A stretch of 64,000 nucleotides of DNA, taken from DASQEH01 sp035633755. Its GTDB lineage: Bacteria > Actinomycetota > Actinomycetes > Propionibacteriales > Nocardioidaceae. The position numbers and the translations under genes were made by a program. The notes under the pieces are model-generated. The model saw only the letters and a list, made by a program, of their open reading frames with translations. It searched no databases and was not told where the DNA came from. Where the stretch lies: assembly GCA_035633755.1 (NCBI GenBank), contig DASQEH010000114.1, positions 5,145 to 69,144 of the forward strand. The letters run 5' to 3'. This document shows positions 57,211 to 64,000 of this stretch, in pieces (positions within the stretch are counted from its first letter, which is position 1; each line of letters begins with the position of its first letter).

Positions 57211-58356
57211 GTGCATGTCTCACATCTGACGCTCGTCGACTTTCGCTCCTATCCGGCGGTGGATGTCGACATCCCGGCGGGGGTGTCGACGTTCATCGGC
57301 CCCAACGGGCAAGGCAAGACCAACTTGGTGGAGGCGATTGACTACGTCGCCACGCACTCCTCGCATCGGGTGGCGAGTGACGAACCCCTGGTGCGGTCCG
57401 GGGCCGACCAGGCCATCGTGCGTACCACCGTCCAGCGTGACAACCGTCAGGCGTTGATCGAGCTACAGATCAACCCGCGCCGGTCCAACCGCGCGCGGCT
57501 CAATCGCGGCGATGTGGCGCGCCCGCGTGACGCGCTCGGAATCCTGCGCACCGTGTTGTTCGCTCCGGACGACCTGGAGCTGGTCAAGGGCGACCCCTCC
57601 GCGCGGCGCCGGTTCCTCGATGACCTTCTGGTCGCTCGGCATCCGCGCTTCGCCGGCGTACGCAGTGACTACGACAGGGTCGTCCGACAGCGCAGCACCC
57701 TGCTCAAGACGGCCGGAGGACGCTCGACCGGGCGTCGCAACGAGTCGGCGCTGGCCACCCTCGACGTCTGGGACGCTCACCTGGCTCGTACCGGGGCCGA
57801 GTTGCTGGCCGCTCGCCTGCAACTGGTCGCCGAGCTGGCACCGCACGTCGCTCGACACTACGGCGAGGTCGCGGGTTCGCTTCCTCGGGCGAGCGGCGGC
57901 AACGAAGCCTCGCTGAGCTATCGGCCCTCTTTGGACCTGGGCTCGGCGACCGCCCGACCGGAGCTGATCGACGTCCTGCTGGCCGAAGTGGTCCGACGGC
58001 GTAGCGAGGAGCTGGACCGGGGCGTCACGTTGGTCGGGCCGCACCGCGACGATCTGCTGTTGCAGCTCGGATCGCTGCCTGCGAAGGGCTACTCCAGCCA
58101 CGGGGAGTCCTGGTCGTTCGCGCTCGCACTCAAGCTGTCCGCCTTCGAGCTGCTCCGTGCCGGCGGTGACGACCCGGTGTTGATCCTCGACGACGTCTTT
58201 GCCGAGCTCGACGACCTGCGGAGTACGCGGCTGGCAGCGTTGGTCCGCCAGACCGAACAAGTGCTGGTCACGGCGGCGGTCGCCGTCGACGTGCCCCGTG
58301 ACCTCACCGCTCAGCGGTTCGACGTACGGGAGGGGGCGGTGACGCGTGCCGACTGA
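57211..58356 (+). CDS. recF: DNA replication and repair protein RecF
   Basis: A 381-residue SMC-like ATPase. Walker A is GPNGQGKTNLVEA near residue 30, the signature region is YSSHGESWSFALALKLS, and Walker B is DPVLILDDVFAELD. It loads RecA at gaps and acts at stalled forks. GTG 57211 is 9 bases after gnd. The last 11 bases overlap the DUF721 gene. Confidence 0.95.
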   Translation: MHVSHLTLVDFRSYPAVDVDIPAGVSTFIGPNGQGKTNLVEAIDYVATHSSHRVASDEPLVRSGADQAIVRTTVQRDNRQALIELQINPRRSNRARLNRGDVARPRDALGILRTVLFAPDDLELVKGDPSARRRFLDDLLVARHPRFAGVRSDYDRVVRQRSTLLKTAGGRSTGRRNESALATLDVWDAHLARTGAELLAARLQLVAELAPHVARHYGEVAGSLPRASGGNEASLSYRPSLDLGSATARPELIDVLLAEVVRRRSEELDRGVTLVGPHRDDLLLQLGSLPAKGYSSHGESWSFALALKLSAFELLRAGGDDPVLILDDVFAELDDLRSTRLAALVRQTEQVLVTAAVAVDVPRDLTAQRFDVREGAVTRAD

Positions 58357-58897
58357 TCACGACGACACCGACGCGCAAGACGAGGCATCGCCCGCCGCGC
58401 AGCACGACCGGTCGGGCCTGGATCTGGCGAGGTCCGCGGCAGCTGCGCTACGCGGGTTGGCCAAGCAGCGGCCTCGGCGCGCCGGCCGACCTGACCGCCC
58501 GGCGAGACCTGGGCAGATGTCCGGCGCACATCCGGACGGGCGGGATCCGACACCGCTCGGGTCTGCCGTGGAAAGGCTTGTCACCGAGAGCGGCTGGAGC
58601 ACCGATGTTGCCGTGCACGCCGTCTTCGGTCGCTGGACTGCGATCGTCGGAACGGAGGTCGCCTCCCACTGCACACCCGAGTCCTTCACCGACGGATCCC
58701 TACGTGTGCGGACGGACTCGACGGCGTGGGCGACTCAGCTGAAGCTGCTGGCGCCCACGGTGGTCCGGCGGCTGAACGAGGAGCTCGGCCACGGCACCGT
58801 GACCCGCGTCGATGTTGCCGGACCGCAAGCACCATCGTGGCGTCGAGGGCAACGTGCGGTGCGCGACGGACGCGGACCACGAGACACCTACGGCTGA
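58346..58897 (+). CDS. DUF721/DciA-like protein
   Basis: A 183-residue protein. The DUF721 domain covers about 75-150 (LGSAVERLVTESGWSTDVAVHAVFGRWTAIVG, then VRTDSTAWATQLKLLAPTVVRRLNEELG). Relatives are called DciA, the helicase operator that replaces DnaC in most bacteria, so it may help load DnaB. The N-terminal 70 residues are polar and low in complexity. GTG 58346 overlaps the recF stop, implying coupling. Confidence 0.86.
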   Translation: MPTDHDDTDAQDEASPAAQHDRSGLDLARSAAAALRGLAKQRPRRAGRPDRPARPGQMSGAHPDGRDPTPLGSAVERLVTESGWSTDVAVHAVFGRWTAIVGTEVASHCTPESFTDGSLRVRTDSTAWATQLKLLAPTVVRRLNEELGHGTVTRVDVAGPQAPSWRRGQRAVRDGRGPRDTYG

Positions 58898-59224
58898 CCA
58901 GAGCGCCCCTGAAGCCAAGCGAAGCCAGGTTTGGCCAGGATCCCTCGAGCGGTCTGCATGGGGGACCCCGTTGTCGACCTGTACGTCGCTGCAAAGGGGC
59001 GTATAGGGCCTCTGAAGGGCATACTCGCGCGATTGCACCCCCAGAAGCGGGCCAGGAACGCCCGATTAGGGGCGCTCAACGCCTATACTGGGGGCAACGA
59101 CAAGGGCCGCCAGCTCGCCGGGACGTCTCGATGGGCGGCGGCTTTGTGCTGGATGGTGTCCGGGATGCACCGGGCGCGGACGGTGTCGCCGACGCGGCGA
59201 CTCCTGGATCTTGGAGGTCTGCAC
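58898..59224 (+). promoter_or_regulatory. gyrB upstream region
   Basis: A 327-base gap. TATACT (59084-59089) is the best -10; its -35 region (CCCGAT, 17-base spacing) is poor. A transcript from about 59096 would have a leader of about 130 bases ending with the GGAGG RBS. The frame of gyrB happens to remain open through this region, but nothing coding-like is seen. Confidence 0.5.
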
Positions 59225-61336
<2,112 letters not shown>

Positions 61337-61354
61337 GCACGAGAGGAACTGCCG

Positions 61355-63988
61355 GTGACTGACGACGTCACGACGACCCCGGACGGCACAGGCGGACGCA
61401 TCGAGCCCGTCGAGCTGCAGGCCGAGATGCAGCGCTCGTACATCGACTACGCGATGGCTGTCATCGTGGGTCGGGCACTGCCCGATGTGCGCGACGGCCT
61501 GAAGCCGGTGCACCGCCGCGTTCTCTACGCGATGTACGACGGTGGCTACCGTCCCGAGCGGGGCTTCTCCAAGTGCTCGCGCGTCGTCGGTGACGTGATG
61601 GGTCAGTACCACCCGCACGGCGACTCCGCGATCTACGACACCTTGGTGCGCTTGGCCCAGCCCTGGGTGATGCGCGCACCCCTGGTGGCAGGCCAGGGGA
61701 ACTTCGGATCGCCTGGCAACGACCGGGCCGCGGCCATGCGCTACACCGAGTGCAAGATGGCGCCGCTTGCTCTCGAGATGGTGCGTGACATCGAGCAGGA
61801 CACCGTCGACTTCCGCCCCAACTATGACGGTCGCGGCGAGGAGCCGGTCCTGCTGCCGGCGCGTTTCCCGAACCTGCTGGTGAACGGCTCGGCCGGCATC
61901 GCGGTGGGCATGGCGACCAACATCCCGCCGCACACCCTGCGGGAGGTCGCCGAGGGTGTGCAGTGGGCCCTCGCCAACCCCGAGGCGAGCCGGGCCGAGC
62001 TCCTGGAGGCCCTGCTGGAGCGGATCCAGGGGCCGGACTTCCCCATGGGTGCTCTCATCGTGGGTCGCCACGGCATCGAGCAGGCGTATCGCACCGGCCG
62101 TGGGTCTGTCACGATGCGCGCGATCGTCGAGGTCGAGGAGGACAACCGCAACCGCACCACGCTGGTCATCACCCAGCTGCCCTACCAGGTCAACCCGGAC
62201 AACCTGGCACTCAAGATCGCAGAGCTCGCGGACTCGGGACGAGTTCAGGGCATCGCCGACGTCCGGGACGACTCGTCCTCGCGTACCGGCCAGCGCCTCG
62301 TGGTCGTCCTCAAGCGCGACGCCATCGCCCGGGTGGTGTTGAACAACCTCTACAAGCACACGCAGCTCCAGGAGAACTTCAGCTGCAACATGCTGGCGCT
62401 GGTCGACGACGTACCGCGCACGCTCACGCTCGACCAGTTCGTCAGCAACTGGGTCGAGCACCAGATCGACGTCATTCAGCGCCGCACCCGCTATCGCCTC
62501 CGCAAGGCCGAAGAGGAAGCGCACATCTACCGTGGGCTGGTTCGTGCGCTCGACGCCCTTGACGACGTCATCGCGTTGATCCGGCGCAGTCAGACAGTCG
62601 AAGAGGCGCGCTCGGGCCTGATGGAGATGCTCAGCATTGACGAGCTCCAGGCGCGCGCGATCCTCGACATGCAGCTGCGCCGCTTGGCGGCACTGGAGCG
62701 CCAGCGCATCATCGATGAGCTGGCCAAGATCGAGCGGGAGATCGCCGACCTGCAGGACATCCTCAGCAGCCCGTCACGCCAGCGCACGATTGTGAGCGAG
62801 GAGCTCAGCGCGATCGTTGACAAGTACGGTGACGCGCGACGCAGCACGATCATCCCTGCTGACGGTGACTTGTCCATGGAGGACCTGATCCCTGACGAGG
62901 ACGTCGTCATCACCATCACGCGCGGTGGCTATGCGAAGCGGACAAAAGCAGACCTCTATCGCGTGCAGAAGCGCGGCGGCAAGGGCGTGCGGGGTGCCGC
63001 CCTCCGAGGCGACGACCTCGTCGGGCACTTCTTCGCCTCCACGAACCATCACTGGTTGCTCTTCTTCACCACAGCCGGGCGGGTGTACCGAACGAAGGCC
63101 TACCACCTGCCGGAATCGGCGCGTGACGCCAAGGGCGGTCATGTGGCCGGGCTGCTGTCCTTCCAGCCCGACGAGGAGATCGCGCAGGTGCTGGCTATCC
63201 GCGACTACGACCGCGCTCCGTACCTGGTGTTGGCCACCCGCCGTGGGTACGTCAAGAAGACCCGGTTGAGCGACTACAACTCGCCACGGCAGGCCGGCGT
63301 CATCGCCATCAACTTCCGGGAGGACGACGACGAGCTGATCGGGGCGGAGCTGGCCACAGCCGAGGACGAGCTGCTGCTGGTCTCCCGCAAGGGACAGTCG
63401 GTCCGGTTCCGGGCCGATGACGCGCAGCTGCGTCCGATGGGGCGCGCCACGTCGGGAGTCACCGGGATGAAGTTCCGGCCTGATGACGAGCTGTTGTCGA
63501 TGTCGGTGATCCGGGCCGACTCAGCCGAGGACCCGGCGGTTCGCTACGTCTTCACCGTGACGGACGGGGGCTGGGCCAAGCGCACCGATGTCGCCGAGTA
63601 CCGGCTGCAAGGTCGCGGCGGCACCGGCATCAAGGCGATGAAGCTGGCCGACGCGCGCGGCTCGCTGGTTGGCGCTATGGTCGTCACCGATAGCGACGAG
63701 GTGATGGCGATTCGCGCCAGCGGGCAGGTCACTCGCTCCCTGGCAGCAGACGTCCCAGCCAAGGGACGTGACACCATGGGGGTCAAGTTCGTGACCGTAG
63801 GTGGTTCCGACAGCGTCATCGCGATCGCGCGCAACACTGAGCGCGAGGTGACCGAGCTGATTGAGGAGCTGGTGGACGACACGGTTGACGTGCCGCTCGA
63901 GGCAGGTCCGGCCGACGCTGCGGACGACGTGGTCGCCCCAGTGCCAGAGGACCAGCCGAGCCCCCAGGAGGATGAGGCCGATGAGTGA
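61355..63988 (+). CDS. gyrA: DNA gyrase subunit A
   Basis: An 877-residue subunit. The breakage-rejoining domain has the catalytic Tyr130 (AAAMRYTECKM). The quinolone-resistance region reads HPHGDSAIYDTLVRLAQPW with Ser91 and Asp95, the drug-sensitive residues, unlike the Ala found in M. tuberculosis. The C-terminal domain has six blades and the GyrA box KRGGKG. An acidic tail ends the protein. GTG 61355 has AGAGGA upstream. The stop overlaps the next gene by 8 bases. No intein is present. Confidence 0.97.
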   Translation: MTDDVTTTPDGTGGRIEPVELQAEMQRSYIDYAMAVIVGRALPDVRDGLKPVHRRVLYAMYDGGYRPERGFSKCSRVVGDVMGQYHPHGDSAIYDTLVRLAQPWVMRAPLVAGQGNFGSPGNDRAAAMRYTECKMAPLALEMVRDIEQDTVDFRPNYDGRGEEPVLLPARFPNLLVNGSAGIAVGMATNIPPHTLREVAEGVQWALANPEASRAELLEALLERIQGPDFPMGALIVGRHGIEQAYRTGRGSVTMRAIVEVEEDNRNRTTLVITQLPYQVNPDNLALKIAELADSGRVQGIADVRDDSSSRTGQRLVVVLKRDAIARVVLNNLYKHTQLQENFSCNMLALVDDVPRTLTLDQFVSNWVEHQIDVIQRRTRYRLRKAEEEAHIYRGLVRALDALDDVIALIRRSQTVEEARSGLMEMLSIDELQARAILDMQLRRLAALERQRIIDELAKIEREIADLQDILSSPSRQRTIVSEELSAIVDKYGDARRSTIIPADGDLSMEDLIPDEDVVITITRGGYAKRTKADLYRVQKRGGKGVRGAALRGDDLVGHFFASTNHHWLLFFTTAGRVYRTKAYHLPESARDAKGGHVAGLLSFQPDEEIAQVLAIRDYDRAPYLVLATRRGYVKKTRLSDYNSPRQAGVIAINFREDDDELIGAELATAEDELLLVSRKGQSVRFRADDAQLRPMGRATSGVTGMKFRPDDELLSMSVIRADSAEDPAVRYVFTVTDGGWAKRTDVAEYRLQGRGGTGIKAMKLADARGSLVGAMVVTDSDEVMAIRASGQVTRSLAADVPAKGRDTMGVKFVTVGGSDSVIAIARNTEREVTELIEELVDDTVDVPLEAGPADAADDVVAPVPEDQPSPQEDEADE

Positions 63989-64000
63989 TCGTTCAAACGA
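63981..64000 (+). CDS. Start of the gene after gyrA (partial; DUF3566 expected)
   Basis: ATG 63981 opens a frame (MSDRSN) that is cut by the window edge. AGGAGG lies about 10 bases upstream and the start overlaps the gyrA stop by 8 bases, so it is probably co-translated. In most actinobacteria the gene at this place encodes a DUF3566 membrane protein; that is inferred from gene order only. Confidence 0.55.

Noticed and set aside
58931..59224. N-terminal extension of GyrB
   Set aside because: A perfect GGAGG precedes GTG 59225, and the upstream part contains the likely promoter.

Overview
The window is a 64 kb stretch of a high-GC actinobacterial chromosome around the replication origin. Family content and gene order suggest a member of the Propionibacteriales, most likely Nocardioidaceae. 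The reasons are the actinobacterial order rpmH-dnaA-dnaN-gnd-recF-DUF721-gyrB-gyrA, a parAB-rsmG-jag-yidC-yidD-rnpA block with actinobacterial parS sites, many GTG/TTG starts and probable leaderless genes, ino1, and a tmsAB-like pair for 10-methyl branched fatty acids. Genus cannot be fixed from this sequence alone. No rRNA, tRNA, CRISPR array, insertion sequence or prophage was found. Almost everything is chromosomal core or family-typical accessory sequence.

Layout. 1-15 kb: metabolic and accessory genes (secreted M1 peptidase, tmsAB-like lipid methylation pair, two small-molecule transporters, GNAT, DUF2461 and SDR genes, YbaK, a phosphatidylcholine-synthase-like enzyme that appears to start with CTG, an aldo/keto reductase behind a 23-codon leader ORF, a cold-shock protein, DUF1028, two Gfo/Idh/MocA oxidoreductases). 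15-20.6 kb: replication and ribosome genes (dnaB with a class 3 mini-intein, a convergent MATE transporter, rplI, rpsR, ssb, rpsF). 20.6-34.7 kb: a MacB-type ABC exporter, an endonuclease IV, a FemX plus alanine-racemase-like pair, a GT87-like membrane enzyme, PBP1A, DUF5318, PadR, ino1 and an MFS gene. 34.7-44.7 kb: cca, then a cell-envelope and stress run of DUF6049, murJ, pseudokinase, sigM, anti-sigma, trxB and trxA. 44.7-52.9 kb: GNAT, aminotransferase, ddl, parB, parA, rsmG, jag, yidC, yidD, rnpA, rpmH. 53-64 kb: dnaA, candidate oriC, dnaN, gnd, recF, DUF721, gyrB, gyrA and the first codons of the next gene.

How the parts fit. DnaA-box matches sit at the dnaA promoter, in the dnaA-dnaN gap, upstream of dnaB and at the rpsF-ssb promoter, which suggests that initiation and several fork genes share DnaA-linked control. 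Two parS sites lie inside coding DNA (parA and the start of rsmG). Envelope genes dominate between 24 and 47 kb: FemX, PBP1A, MurJ, its pseudokinase partner as a separate gene, Ddl and possibly SigM all bear on peptidoglycan synthesis. The trxBA pair has an upstream sequence matching the sigma-R/SigH disulfide-stress promoter pattern. I found no clearly undescribed multi-gene system. The most interesting items are the DnaB class 3 intein, the CTG start, the short coupled leader ORFs, and the alanine-racemase-like protein that lacks the usual catalytic tyrosine.
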